Of a DNA stretch of 64,000 nucleotides, positions 23,676 through 34,716 are shown in pieces (within the stretch, counting starts at the first letter, position 1; each line of letters begins with the position of its first letter). Origin of the DNA: Ailurus styani (taxonomy: Eukaryota; Chordata; Mammalia; Carnivora; Ailuridae). The notes under the pieces are model-generated. The model searched no databases. It was not told the DNA's origin and was given only the letters and a program-made list of their open reading frames with translations. The stretch is taken from assembly GCA_002007465.1 (NCBI GenBank), contig LNAC01000108.1, positions 2,158,135 through 2,222,134 on the forward strand. The letters are read 5' to 3'. Made by a program: the position numbers and the translations under genes.

Positions 23676-23722
23676 TATGTACACTGTGCATATATATATA
23701 TATATACAGGATATATATATAT
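23676..23722 (-). promoter_or_regulatory. AU-repeat hairpin with two Pumilio-type motifs
   Basis: On the gene strand two alternating AT runs of about 14-17 nt flank a short CTG-containing centre and could pair as a stem. TGTATATA (plus-strand 23701-23708) and TGTACATA (23676-23683) both match the Pumilio consensus UGUANAUA. The AT runs are simple repeats and may vary in length. Confidence 0.35.
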
Positions 23723-23899
23723 ATCTTTTTACATTCATATATATATTGTACAGAACATTAACCTACCAAAAACAGTTTTGTGACTTCACATATGGCCTCG
23801 GCTCTGAAATTTTAACTCCAGGGCAAACGCAGGACTGAAAAATGAGAGCTGGATCCAGGCAGGCAGGGGGACACAGGACAGGGCCCTCCCGCTGTGGCG

Positions 23900-24140
23900 A
23901 GCTGGGCCCGTCCCAGCTGTGTCCGTCCCGCCTGGGAGACTCTTCCAGATGTGTCCGTTCAAGACCTGTCGACAGAATTGGGCTCGCTCTCCTTGCGTCT
24001 GTCCACGGGGCTGGGCCCATCCCAGATGTTTACGTCCATCCAGCTGTTTGTCCAGATCACAGGGCCCTTCCTGATGGCTGTCGGCACAGGACCCGTCCGG
24101 ACGTGGGCCAGAGTCTGGCCAATTTCCAGATGTCGGTGCA
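23900..24140. repeat. Degenerate CCAG(A/C)TGT repeat in 3' UTR
   Basis: A motif close to CCAGATGTGTCCGTC recurs at about 23912, 23944, 24022, 24040 and 24125 with irregular spacing of 18-85 bp. It looks like a decayed minisatellite. Several copies contain an E-box-like CAGCTG or CAGATG core. The period is not constant, so this is tentative. Confidence 0.3.
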
Positions 24141-26932
24141 GACAGCCGAGAGAGACTTGGGAAGGGCCTGGCTTCTTGCTGAGTGAAGCAGCAGCAGCGT
24201 GTACGCGTCCACAACGCACCCCTGGAAAAGAAGGCTGGGAGGGAGCCTCTGTGCTCAGCGAGCGCGCGCCCGGCTCAGACCTGTGCTCCCCTCCGGTGCA
24301 AGGATGGGAGGGACTTCTCGCGGTGTGCAACCTTCATCCACCCCCGCCAGCCCCCTCCCCCGTCCGGGGCCATCCCTTCTGTCTGCAAGTGCACGGGGGA
24401 GGGGGTCAGGATGTGCTCTTCTAGGTGAGGCCGTCTTGGCTGGGAGCTCGGGGGGTGGCCCTCCAACCCTTCCGAGATTCGGAGTCAGCTCACCCGCCAT
24501 GAAAGCGTGATTCCTCTTGAGAGACGTTAACAGAGTGGGGCCACCTGAATGGTGACCGAGCAGTCAGGGTTTTCTTATCCGTCCATAGCAGAGAGACCAG
24601 TAACGGTCAAGGAGAGAGAGGGGAGGAGGGTTCATTGTCCGAAACCCCCAGGGCCTTGGTGACTGGCGGGGTGTGTGTGTGTGGGGGGGTCTCCTCACTG
24701 TTGCCCCTCCATGTGGCCAGTCTGAGCCGGCTGAGAGGGGGCACTGGCATTTTGGGAGGGAGATGGGGGTGGGAGGCGGAGGCAATCTTCTGTTAAGGGA
24801 AGGCATGTGGGGCCAGACAAAGATAGTTCAGCACCTGCTCGGGCAAGTCCCATCTTCTGTTCCATCGAAAACAACTGTGACGCTTCCATGACCAACCCTG
24901 GCGCCGCCGTGCGTGGGCATGCCCCGTGCACCCTCCGCAGCTCAGGTGTGCACCTGCCAGCACGGCTGACTTCGCCTTTAATTCCTCTTGATCTGCCTCG
25001 ATGCGAACGCCTCCCCTCCCCCACCCCCCCAGGGAGAGACACAGCTCCCGCTTGGGCAGAAGCGGCCTCCATTGCACTTGGAACACGGGGCTGGTCTCGA
25101 AGGCAAACCAGGGACACCAGCCGGAGTTGGAACGTGAGCCACACACATGGACGTAAGGCTTGAGTGTTGGGGGGGGGGAGGCGGTCAGGCAGCATGTCAC
25201 CCCACCTTCATTTAGAAGTCTAAAAATCATTTTAGTACCTTTTGGGGGATTTCCCTATTGAACTGTGCCTCCAATAGCCAGTATTCTTCATTCCGGTGAC
25301 GCAGCATCTTCCCCAAACCACACCACTTCCTCGGTACGCGTGCAGTCTCAGACGGACAAGACTCACTCGTGGAGCGGCAGACACAAAAACACCGTCTCGA
25401 CAAAGCCTCGTGGCAAATGATCTCTCCTTACAACAGAAGTGCAAACAGACCCCGATTCCCTGCCTTCCGGACTGTGCACCTGTGCTCCTGCTGTGAGCTG
25501 GAACACAGGGGTGAGTTTGCACACCCATGTGTGAGCATGCCCGCCCCCTCCCCCGCCGAAAGTCCAGTGCCACATGGCTCCTTGCATACGTGCACTGACC
25601 TGTACTGCATAGCTCTCTGGTTCTGTCCTCCATCCTGCTCTCCACTGCAAACACACGCCCCCCCCCACACACACATGCTCATACGTGGACCCCTCGATGA
25701 CATGGCTTTTTCTTTTAAACATCTGGCAACGCTGCGGGTTTTCTCTTGTCCTCCGCCCTCTGCCATTGGTGCATGAATGTGCACCCCTGCGTGCATGCAC
25801 ACTCACATAAGCATATGCACTCGTGCATGGGTGTACACATGTGCATACCCCCCCAGACCCCAGTAAGACATGGCTTCTCCTGTTTTTACATGTACGGGGC
25901 TCTGCTGCTTGTCCAGATCTGTCTCCCTCATCCCAGATTCACACACATGAGCGCACACACGTCAGAATCCGAAGCGTTCTCTTATTGCATGTCCTGGACT
26001 CCGGTGTCCAAATCTGTCCCTGACCCCAGCCCCCGGGGCTCACACACACAGGTACACATATGTGCGCACTCGCACTCCCACACACAAGCTCATGACAGCA
26101 CATCTTCTCCTGTCATTACGTGTGTTGGCGAGGCTGCACGTCCAGCTCTCTTCTCCCACCTCCCCAGCACACAGCCTGTTGGAGCTGCTGGGAGGCTGGG
26201 GACCAGCTGGTTTGGCCCTGCAGCCCAGTTTGGAGGAGGAACGGTATTGTCACAGGAGCCCACTGTGCTCTCCTGTTTTGGGAGTCCCTGGGGGACACCT
26301 AGAGATTATCCTTCACACCCCGCTGAGAAGGTCCTTGAGATGTCAGTGCAGCTCTTCCCTAGCCGGACTCCCCAGGCAGAAACAGGGGAGAGGTGGAAGG
26401 GGGATAATAGTGTCTTCTGGGTCCCCGTCCGGAATCTTGAGCTTTCCCTGCCCTGCTCTGAGACTGGCCTCCGCCCTTGGCAATGGGAACCCATGCTGGC
26501 CCCGTCATATTCCCTTTAAGGACACTTTGCTCCTAACCCTTCCCTGTCACTTTCTTTTTCCAGAATCTTGAAATCACAGACTTCTAGAGCATCCATCCTA
26601 CCTAGCTAGAACCCACAGGTTACCCGGTCTGGCCCTCAATGGTATCCCATCTACTACTATTTCTTCGCTGTTCCCCCAAACCCCACTAGGTCCAAGCTGC
26701 TCTGGACAAGAGATCGGAGCCTAGATGGCCTGTGTCTCTATGTGGGGTCTTTGGTTAATTCTCCAGGAGGCAGCTTTCCTTTCCCCATCCTTGGGGCCTC
26801 TATGAGCTCCCATATCCTGTCCCTGAAAACTTTCCTTTCTGGGGAACATCTTTAGGTTTGGTAAGTCCAGGAGGCCAAGAGTTCTTTACGGCCCTCCTGG
26901 CCTTCCCCATCTACCCTAAAGTTATCCTGTGC

Positions 26933-26962
26933 ATCCTTCTTTTGAGGATCCTTCTTTTGAGG
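26933..26962. repeat. 15-bp perfect tandem duplication
   Basis: ATCCTTCTTTTGAGG occurs twice back to back inside the GRIK3 3' UTR. Confidence 0.85.
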
Positions 26963-28027
26963 AGGGGGGATGACTTTCACTTCAATCTTGGCTTCTCTTC
27001 TCCTTCCAAGGTGACAGAAGGAGGTCAGGGTCAACTGGCCAGGAATGCGGAGTTGCTGATGAGTAGATGGCAAAGAACCCAAGCTCTCAAATGCCACTAG
27101 GGTTTAGAAAACAGCTCAGTAACCAGGAAAATAAGACCCAGTGGCTCAAGGGCCTATGGGATTTCCATGGAATCCACTGTTCCTCTGGCTTCAAATATCG
27201 GCCCAATCTCTAATCATCCTTTGTGAGAGATTCAGGGTGTCCTTTATCCTCTGGCCAGGAAATAGAAAGTTTGCTCTGACCACTCCTCCACTTTATACTC
27301 CTAGAGACCTGCTTGAGGAATGGGAGCCATTAGGACATCGTCTGTAAGAATTCAAAATGGCGGCCTTTGTGCATTCTCCTCTCTCCCATACCCCAAACTC
27401 CTCTTTTCTTCTATGGGGCTCTCTGCCTACGATTTTGCCAATATAGAGGCTGCCACACATGGTGCCAAGTCCAAGAGACCAGGATTACGTGAGTAGCCCC
27501 TAACAGATGAAGTCTTCCTTCTGCCCAAGACAAGTGGGGTGATCATCCCCCGTCTTTAGCTCCCATTGGGTGCCACACTACGATCCTTAAGGTGCCCAAG
27601 GTTTTGTGTCTCTGGTCTCACGGTCATGGCCCAGGAGGCCTGGGCTCGTGGGGGAAGGAGAGGCAACATATGAGCTGTTTCCCATTTTCCTTGGCTTCTG
27701 CAAGGCCGTGGTAGAAACCTCTGACTGTCGAGGAGAGTTGAGGGGCAGGTGAGTTTGGCCTGAGAGAGGCATGTGCTTCCTTTGGCCTTGGCTGTCTCGA
27801 CTGGCAGCTTTAGAAACCCACAGAAGAAACGAGAGGTGAGTGAGGCCCAAGCAGCTGGCCTAGGGGCCTGCTGGTTTCCTGGGAGGTAAGGGCAGAGGGC
27901 TCCTGGCCCAGTAGACAGGCAGCAGCTCTGGCCCCCAAGCCCAGTGTGGGCACAGGGGAGGGGCCTTCCAGTCTCCTTGCTTTCCTCTGCCCTGCCCCCA
28001 GGCCTTCAGTCCCCACCCCACCTGTGC

Positions 28028-28222
28028 CTAGGGGAACACAGGGGCCAACGAGGTGCTGCAGGCCATGCTGTCTTTGCCCGGAAGCCGGCGGTCATTGAAC
28101 GTGTGCATGTTGATGACAGCGTCTGTCTTCACCATCATAGGAGGCTGTGGCTTGTGCTTGACACGACGCTGGCAGGTGAGGGAGAAACGGATCTCATCGG
28201 CTACGGTGCTGCAGAAGGAACG
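28028..28222 (-). CDS. GRIK3: GRIK3 terminal coding exon: cytoplasmic tail and stop
   Basis: The coding part of the last exon gives 64 residues (856-919) and a TAG stop at 28028-28030. It begins [14 protein letters not shown] and ends [12 protein letters not shown], matching the tail of the long isoform GluK3a as I recall it. The basic stretch [10 protein letters not shown] lies in the tail, where kainate receptor trafficking and protein-binding signals cluster. The acceptor is CCACCCCAG before CGTTCC. Exon E joins in phase 0. The stop is followed by about 6 kb of 3' UTR in the same exon. I found no splice site exactly 40 nt upstream of this acceptor that would give the frameshifted GluK3b tail. 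Confidence 0.96.
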   Translation of the reverse strand, partial: RSFCSTVADEIRFSLTCQRRVKHKPQPPMMVKTDAVINMHTFNDRRLPGKDSMACSTSLAPVFP

Positions 28223-29044
28223 CTGGGGTGGGATGGGAGGGCAAGGGGCACATGGGTGAGGCCCGGCCTTGCAACCCCAGACAGCTCCTCCCCTTCCTCC
28301 CAAGGCTGGTGCCAAGGCTGCCTGTCTTGCTCTCACCTTAGGCCACCCACCCTTTGCCCACGCAAGACGACCAGTGTGTGAGGCAGCCTACAGAGTGTTA
28401 CGTTCTTGTTTGGAGACTAAGGTAGGTAGTAGCATCCTGCCTCCATTTCACAGATGAGCAAACTGAGGTTCCGACGGGCATGCACATTACAATTCGGGGA
28501 GGTGACCTAATTTTCCTACACCAGATGCTGAGGGCAGGTTCATCCCTGTAAGCCCAGCTCCCAGCGCTAGGCCCAGCCCAGGGTTAGGCTTAAGAAACAC
28601 CTGATGAATGTATGGGTAACCTTCCCCCTGGGAGGGCTTCCCACTAAGGGCAGAATCCCCACGCTCCCACACAGGACAGTCTGGCATGTTCCTCAAGGTG
28701 TGCAAGTGGGAGGCAGGTCACTGCAGGGCAGCTGGGTGGCAGTGGCTTCTGGCCTGGGTCCCTATGGGTGTCAGAAAGGGACTGCAAAACACAGCTTTGC
28801 CTGCAGGTATCTGAGGAGACCCATGGCCAGGGGCTGTCCTGCAGCGTGTCTGGAGGGCACTGGGGGCTGTGACGGCTCCTCTTACGCAGTGAAGCTGGGG
28901 CCGGAGCACCCAGCAGCTGTGTGCAGACTGTGTGGGGCGGGTGGGGGGCAGTTCTCAATTCTGGCTCTGCCTCTTACCCGCTTCCCCTCCGAGCTTCCCC
29001 TTGTCCGCCCACTCAATGCAGAATGGCATCCCTCCTCGCCTGCC

Positions 29045-29570
29045 GTTATTCGTTCTGAAAATATTTTCTGAGGCCCTACTATGTGCCACGCACTGTTCTA
29101 GGTGGCAGGCACCCAGACGTGAAAAAGGTAGATAGGTCCCAGCCCTCAGGGAGCTCATGGTCTATGATGTGACAGAGACAGGTAATAAACATGCGAACAA
29201 ATAAAGCACTTTGGAGCACAGGTAACTGTTATTAAGAGAATGAAGCAGTGGAATGAGACAGAAGGGCATCGGGCGTGAGGGCAGGTGAGGAAGGCTACTT
29301 GAGAGGTGGCATTTCAGCTGAAACCAGAATGACCAGAACATGCCGATAATATGGTGCTCAGGGAGGAAAAGCATTGCAGCGGCGGGGAAGAGCACGTGCA
29401 AGAGGCCTGGGGCTGCAATGTGTTTGGTACATTAAGGACTGAAGAGGAGGCCAGTGTGTGTGGAGGAGAGTGAGGGAGGAGAGTGTGGGAAGGAGGAAGG
29501 CAGACAAGCGGGCCAGGATCAGATCTTGTTGTAGGCTTTTGGGTGGATTGTGGAGCTCATTCCAACTGTA
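29045..29570. repeat. Old interspersed repeat (L2-like)
   Basis: CTACTATGTGCCACGCACTG, CCCTCAGGGAGCTCATGGTC and AGGCCTGGGGCTGCAATGTG are phrases shared by a common ancient mammalian repeat. A related but shorter copy is at 5630-6000. Confidence 0.5.
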
Positions 29571-29960
29571 ATGGGAATTCCTGAAGAATCTGGTTGTTCT
29601 ATTTTTTAATGTATTGTAATTTTCTTTTTTAGCCCTTCTTTATTATTGGACATGGAGGGGGATGCTCCCCTCCATTTTTCATGTGCTAATTAACACTTCA
29701 GTGAATATCCTTGTAAATAAAACTGCATCTGTCCTTGGCCCCTTCTATTGCATGCCTTTCCAAAAGGAGAAATTCACTGTCAAAAATGTGTGGCCACTTT
29801 TGAGACTCTGTCCACACTGCAAAATTGCCTTCTAGAAACGTACGCACAGACAGCTCCCAGCAAGATGGGAGCGTGTCCCTTTCCTCAGGCCCATGAGAAC
29901 TGTGACACCAAGGATGATCTTTCCCCTTCCTCTTTGCTGACTCTGGCTTACCGATTATAA
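29570..29960 (-). mobile_element. Old L1 relic
   Basis: Phrases such as AATATCCTTGTAAATAAA and CACTGCAAAATTGCCTTCTAG resemble an L1 3' region. The assignment and orientation are uncertain. Confidence 0.4.
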
Positions 29961-30089
29961 AGGACCCCATTTCATTTCTGATGGATGTAAAAAGTGTCTG
30001 TTCTGAATGGTCCCCTCCAAATAGGAAACACCTGCAATCTCCTGGCCCTGTGTCCCTTTGAACTTCTCCATGAGAGGCGCCTCCCTCCA

Positions 30090-30505
30090 GCCCAGAGGCC
30101 CTCAACTCACGTGCACATTGATTTTTTTATTTTTATTTTTTAAAAAGATTTTATTTATTCATTTGACAGAGAGAGAGCACAAGCAGGGGGAGCAGCAGGC
30201 AGAGGGAGAGGGAGAAGCAGGCTCCCCGCTGAGCAGGGAGCCCGATGCAGGGCTCGATCCCAGGACCCCAGGATCACGACCTGAGCCGAAGGCAGACGCT
30301 TAACCGACTGAGCCACCCAGGCGCCCTCATGTGCACATTTAAATCACCCTGTAAGTACACTTTCTTAAGACACCAATGCCAGGCTCTGCCATAGACCAAT
30401 TACAGCGGTCTCTGGGAGTGAGGCCAGGGCATTAGCACTTAAAAAACTCTCTCCCTGTGATTCTAATTTGCTACCAGGACTCAGAACCACCGCTTAACCA
30501 CATTG
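30090..30505 (+). mobile_element. MER5A-like hAT element, split by SINE
   Basis: Left part CTCAACTCACGTGCACATT and right part AAATCACCCTG to GATTCTAATTTGC and AGAACCACCGC resemble the two halves of MER5A (hAT-Charlie). The SINE at 30120-30325 sits between them. Confidence 0.65.
30120..30325 (-). mobile_element. Carnivore SINE nested in MER5A
   Basis: A reverse-oriented SINEC. The flanks CTCACGTGCACATT (30106-30119) and CTCATGTGCACATT (30326-30339) are a target duplication with one mismatch, lying inside an older MER5A-like element. Confidence 0.94.
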
Positions 30506-31018
30506 GAATTAATCAGATGGGTTGAGCAGAGTTCTACTGTCTGGATGCTTGGGCCAGACCTCTTCACATTCCTTTCTTTTTTAAACTTTTGATTATGGAA
30601 ATTTCCAACTATATGCAGAAGTAGAGAGAGCTGTATAATGAACCCCCACGTAACCATCACCCAGCTTCAACAATTACCCTGGAGGGTTTTGTGCAGGGGA
30701 ATGGCATGGTTTGAATGAAGTGCTAATCAGGGCACCAGCTGTGTTTGGGGAGCGGATGGGAGAGATGAGGCAGGAAGGCCAGAGCGGAGGCTGTGGCATG
30801 GGCCAGCTGGGGAGGAGGGGGCTTGGCCTGGCCTGGAGCCTCAGTGGTGGGGATGTGTGCTCCGAGTCAGAGCAGAGGTAGGGCTGGCAGGCCTCCTGCT
30901 GGAGCAGAGGCAGGGTGGGCTTCGACACCACGTGTGCCTGGGAGGTGGGAACCCGGCTCACCCCCTGTGCTCCCCGCTCCCTCCCTTCCCCACGCGGGCC
31001 CCAGTTCTTGAGGCTTAC

Positions 31019-31269
31019 CTGCTCTCGCTCTGCTGTTTTGCGGAGCTTGTACACAAACTCGCCCACAGCCACCAGCACGGACAGGACCAGCCCGGCGGCC
31101 AGGACGATGAAGATGCCCCCAATCTTCTGGATACCCAGGGCGCTGGCCTCTTTGTTCTCCTCCTCGGGACACCCGCTGCCTCTCCACCACTTCTCCTTCA
31201 TGATGTGCAGCTTGTCCTCCTCCTGCAGCTGCAGGATGGCGATGGTGATCTTGTCCCGGTACGGGGAGC
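31019..31269 (-). CDS. GRIK3: GRIK3 coding exon: end of S2, M4
   Basis: This 251-nt exon completes the Gly codon and adds 83 residues (about 773-855). It finishes the ligand-binding domain and contains membrane helix M4, [19 protein letters not shown] (from about 822), then the membrane-proximal tail [20 protein letters not shown] contains Asp790 and His793 (759 and 762 in mature numbering). In work on rat GluK3 these form the zinc-potentiation site together with Asp730 of the partner subunit. GluK2 has Gly in place of this Asp, so the residue is a good GluK3 marker. The acceptor is GCACTCAG before GCTCCCCG and the donor is GAGCAG then GTAAGC. The phase is 0 into the last exon. Confidence 0.97.
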
Positions 31270-31780
31270 CTGAGTGCGGGAGCGGGGGTCTGGCTGGCAG
31301 GGGCGTTCGGTCCCTGTGCATGGGCCCCTGCCAGCACCCTGGACAGCGCCAGCCACCATCACTAGCCTCTCCATTAGCTCCTCAAGACCCATCTTTGAAT
31401 CTTTCTATGGTGTCTGGGTGGGAGCGAGGTCCTGCTTGGGGGTGGGGAATCTTGCCTAGGAGTCCCTGTCTCCACTGGCCCCTGGAAGGCCCCGTGTATT
31501 GGGGCTGCATCGACAAAGGTGAGATCAGAGAGAGTAGGCATGACCTCTGAACTGACCCCCCATCTCTGTGTTGGCCCCAGTTCTCCTCTGCTTAGGACCA
31601 GGCTGACTTCGCAAGGTTGTGACTCTATTCCTTTGTCTCTGGGTTGAAGCGGTGCTACCTTTGAGGCTCAATGGGATGAGCTTAGAGAGGGAGCAGGAGA
31701 CACTGTGCATGAGTGGCTGTGGGGTCCCGGCCGTCCTCTGTCCCCCAATCCCCCCCACCCGCCCACAGCCCCTTGCTCAC
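31270..31780 (-). other. GRIK3: GRIK3 short intron, 511 bp
   Basis: Bounded by GTGAGC and GCACTCAG. No repeat or conserved-looking block is apparent. Confidence 0.95.
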
Positions 31781-32003
31781 CCATGGGCGTGCCAATGCCG
31801 TAGCCCTTGGAGTCGATGAGGCCCCCAATCTGGGTGAGGTTGCAGTTCCTCTGAGTGACATACTCGATGGTCGTGGACTCCATGAGCAGGGCATAGTCGG
31901 CCGTCAGGGTCCTCTGGATGCCCTCCTCGTTGTTCTTCACCAGCGCGGATGGCTTGCTGCTCATGAAGGCCCACATCTTCTCAAAGGTGGAGATCTTGGA
32001 TTT
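31781..32003 (-). CDS. GRIK3: GRIK3 coding exon: ligand-binding domain lobe 2
   Basis: This 223-nt exon encodes 74 residues (about 698-771) plus one base. It starts [16 protein letters not shown] and includes LLMESTTIE, whose Glu739 corresponds to GluK2 E738, the residue that contacts the ligand amino group. The run [14 protein letters not shown] is one residue shorter than the GluK2 counterpart, which accounts for 223 nt rather than 226. The Asp in [10 protein letters not shown] is residue 761 of the precursor, or 730 in mature numbering, one of the residues reported to form the GluK3 zinc site across the dimer interface. The acceptor is ATTGCCCAG before AAATCC and the donor is CCCATGG then GTGAGC. 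The intron to the next exon is only 511 bp. Confidence 0.97.
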
Positions 32004-32274
32004 CTGGGCAATGGGAGGGGTGGTGCACACAGTTACTGAGCAAGCGGGAGCCAAGAGCCCCACACCCCACTGAACAGGGCTCTGGTCACTGAACTCTGTC
32101 TACAACCCTCTAAGGGAGGGAAGGCCACCCCTTGCTCAGTGGTGGAAACTGAGGCCCTGGGAGGGGAGGTCCCTAAACGCACAGTTGGTAAGGGATGAAG
32201 CCAGGATTCAGACTCAGACCCACCTACCTAGAAACTCCTGGCTCTTTTTCAGACTGAGACTGATTTTTTTTAAA

Positions 32275-32545
32275 AAAATGCATCTCTTTCTCGAACATTT
32301 GTTAAAGGTTTCCGTGTGCCGGCCCTGTTCTAAGAGCTTTATCTGCATTAATTCCCTGATTCTTCACAACAGTCATAGCAAGCAGGTTCCTGCTTAGCTC
32401 CATTTTACGGAAACTGAAGCCATGGCTAAGTCACTTGCCCAAGGTTTACTCAGACACTAAGTGGCGAAGTTAGGCTTCCGACACAGGCCATCTGGTTCTA
32501 GAGCCCATGTTCCCAACCACTTAGCTGCACTGCCTCCCAGAAACC
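32275..32545 (-). mobile_element. MIR element, nearly full length
   Basis: Reverse-oriented MIR: GTGTGCCGGCCCTGTTCTAA, TTACGGAAACTGAAGC, AAGTCACTTGCCCAAGG and CATCTGGTTCTAGAGCCC in order. A second MIR piece is at about 32110-32225. Confidence 0.8.
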
Positions 32546-33730
32546 TCTGTGAACATAGAGAGGGAGAGGTGGATGCCAATGAGGGCAAAGCTCAGTGGGT
32601 TCTGGGCCCCCACTCTCACTTCAACCAAAGAGGGGCCCCTCCTGTGTTCTGTGTTCCAAGGGAAGACAAAGGTTTCTGTTTATTGGACTTCATTAAGGAG
32701 CAGGGCGAGAAGTGGGGGGCTGTCAGAGCACGTGTTCTGCAGGCCCCTCATCTCCTTACTGTGATCGTCCCCAAAGCGTCCTGGGATGGACACAGCAGGA
32801 CGAGCAGAACTATAAGATGAGGCCTAGGGGGCGGGCTGCTGGGCATGTCCTGCCTGGCTGGGGAGACTAGGAGAAGGTGCTGGGGCTGGGACAGGGGCAG
32901 ATCAGGGTGCATGGCATTCATGAGATTTCTCAGGAAATGATAGCCGTCCAGCTACCTGCTCCTAGCTGGGAATGGCCCTGCCCCCACGGATCCCAGGGGA
33001 GCAGGTGGCTCTGCAAGCCCCATTGTACTCGGCTGCTTCCAAGTCTAGCTGTGCCTGTCTGTGATGTCAGCCTGTCTGACTGGCACCCGGCCCAGCTCCG
33101 GTGCGCGTGACAGCATGGGTGTGTTGAACAGGCTGGTGCAGGGCTGGGGGATGGGTAGGGGATGGGGAAGAAGCTATGTCTACCAGGAGTCCAGGTGGTG
33201 GGGGCAGTGGCCAGAAGGAAAGTGTATCTACTACTCTCCAGGGGCTTCCCAACTCTGCTAAGGGTTGTCCTCTCTAAAACTGGCTCCTGGAGACCCAAGC
33301 ATGTCTGAGGGGGCAGGGAGTCCTGAAGCAGCAGCCCAAGACCCCAGTTGGAATTTTATCAGAACCCAGAATCCATCAAAGGCCAATGATTCCTCTTCTG
33401 GGCCTTGGGGCACCTTCACAGACAAGCAGCTACTATTCCAGCTGCAAATTTATCTGCCCCAAAGCCAAAGGCCTGGAAGGGCTCAGATGATTCCAGCTCC
33501 TGCCTGTCCTTAGCCATCCTACTTTCTGCCAGGCCTGTGTCCGACTAGTCCACCACTGGTTACTCTTGCTTCTTTAGCTCTTACCTTCAAACCCCTGTTC
33601 GCCAGCTACTCCTCTTGCCAGCTACTCTTCCCCGCCCCAGCTCCTCCTCTGGCCCCAGACACATTCCCCCACTAGCTACTCTTACTCTTAAAAACATTCC
33701 TGGTTTCCAGCTTTTCTGATTCCTCATTTT

Positions 33731-33768
33731 CTAGATAAATTTCTAGATAAATTTCTAGATAATTTCTG
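33731..33768. repeat. 12-bp tandem repeat, three copies
   Basis: TTCTAGATAAAT is repeated about three times, the last copy being shortened. Confidence 0.85.
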
Positions 33769-33869
33769 ACGTCCAGATTCTCCTCCTCTGGCTCCTTTTA
33801 TCTCTCAGAGACTTTCTCACTCTGTGACTGTTCCTGTCTAGATGCAGGAAGCTTCTATCCACGTTTCCA

Positions 33870-34405
33870 TCGCGCTCCAGTGATGCCTGTCCCTGGTACT
33901 CCTGCTGTTGTGTAATCCCCTCCCCTTGAGTGCTGGCTGGACTAGCGACTTGCTTTTAACTGCCCGCTTGGAGCAATCGGACGTCACTTCTGAGATGAGG
34001 TTACAAGAGACGATGCTCTTGCTCACACTCTCTCTGGCTCTCCTCACTGGCTGCTCTGATGGTGGCGGGCTGCCACGCTGTGAGTCGCCCCGTGGAGAGG
34101 CCCATGTGGCCAGGAACAGAGGGCATGCCTCCAGCCAACAGTGAGCGGAGAACTGAAGCCTGCGGTCCAACAATGCAGGAGGAACTGAACACCGCCCGCA
34201 ACCATGTGAGTGAGCTCGGAAGCAGAGCCTTGAGAGGACTATAGCTTTAGCCAATACCTTGACTGCAGCCTGTCCCAGACCCTGTGCACAGGACCCGGCT
34301 AAGCTGCGCGGTTTCCTGGCCCAGTCAGTGAGATCAGAATGCTGTTGTTTTAAGACACTAAGTTTCATGTAATCTGCTATGCGGCAAGAGGTAGCTAGTA
34401 TACTC
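33870..34405 (+). mobile_element. MLT1-like MaLR LTR relic
   Basis: CTTGAGTGCTGGCTGGACTA, GAGAGGCCCATGTGGCCAGG, ACCATGTGAGTGAGCTCGGA and TGTTTTAAGACACTAAGTTTC follow an old MaLR-type LTR. It is non-coding. Confidence 0.6.
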
Positions 34406-34716
34406 TCTTACCCACATACACACACAAGCTACTTCTGTGCTCCCAAATAATTGTTTTTTCAGATAATCGATTCCAACGATTCCTCTAATCAGATCATCCA
34501 AGTCCAATCCTCCCTGGTGCCAGGGACGTATGCTCCTCAGATAGTCAGCCCTCGTGGTCACTGGTCACTGTAACTAAGTACTATTTTCCCATCGGTGGCT
34601 CCAGCATCTTAGCCCTTTTCCATCCCAGTCTCTCCTGCCTTCCAAATTCTCCAATGGGAATTGGGGGTTGATGAGACCATCAGGGCTCCCCTTACGCCTC
34701 CTAATGCATGCGTCAT

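Larger units (their letters stand above)
22066..28027 (-). other. GRIK3: GRIK3 3' untranslated region
   Basis: Sequence between the TAG stop and the first canonical AATAAA on the minus strand, about 5.95 kb; the end coordinate is approximate. A multi-kilobase 3' UTR is known for GRIK3, so the length is plausible. The interval lacks any SINE or L1 that I can recognise, unlike the flanks. It contains a GC-rich degenerate repeat (23900-24140), an AT dinucleotide hairpin (about 23688-23722), a 15-bp tandem duplication (26933-26962), GT/CA-rich stretches (25660-26090) and an AT-rich distal end (22080-22290). ORFs in this interval overlap in several frames and look like noise. Confidence 0.8.
28223..31018 (-). 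other. GRIK3: GRIK3 last intron, about 2.8 kb
   Basis: Bounded by GTAAGC and CCACCCCAG. It contains a MIR relic (28390-28500), an old L2-like or DNA-transposon-like block (29045-29570), an L1 relic in minus orientation (29570-29960), and a MER5A element split by a SINE (30090-30505). Any exon for the GluK3b tail would be expected here, but I could not identify one. Confidence 0.93.

Noticed and set aside
24977..24982. Possible internal poly(A) signal ATTAAA on the gene strand
   Set aside because: A variant hexamer without a clear GU-rich downstream element. The distal AATAAA at 22090-22095 is stronger. It could give a shorter isoform but is not supported here.
25746..26519. 257-codon plus-strand open frame
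   Set aside because: It runs antisense through the GRIK3 3' UTR, is driven by CA-rich repeats (His/Thr/Ser-rich translation) and overlaps other frames.
28223..28270. Alternative acceptor for the GluK3b tail
   Set aside because: No AG lies exactly 40 nt upstream of the last-exon acceptor, and no GT lies 40 nt past the donor at 31019. An AG at 45 nt would keep frame and does not fit the described frameshift.
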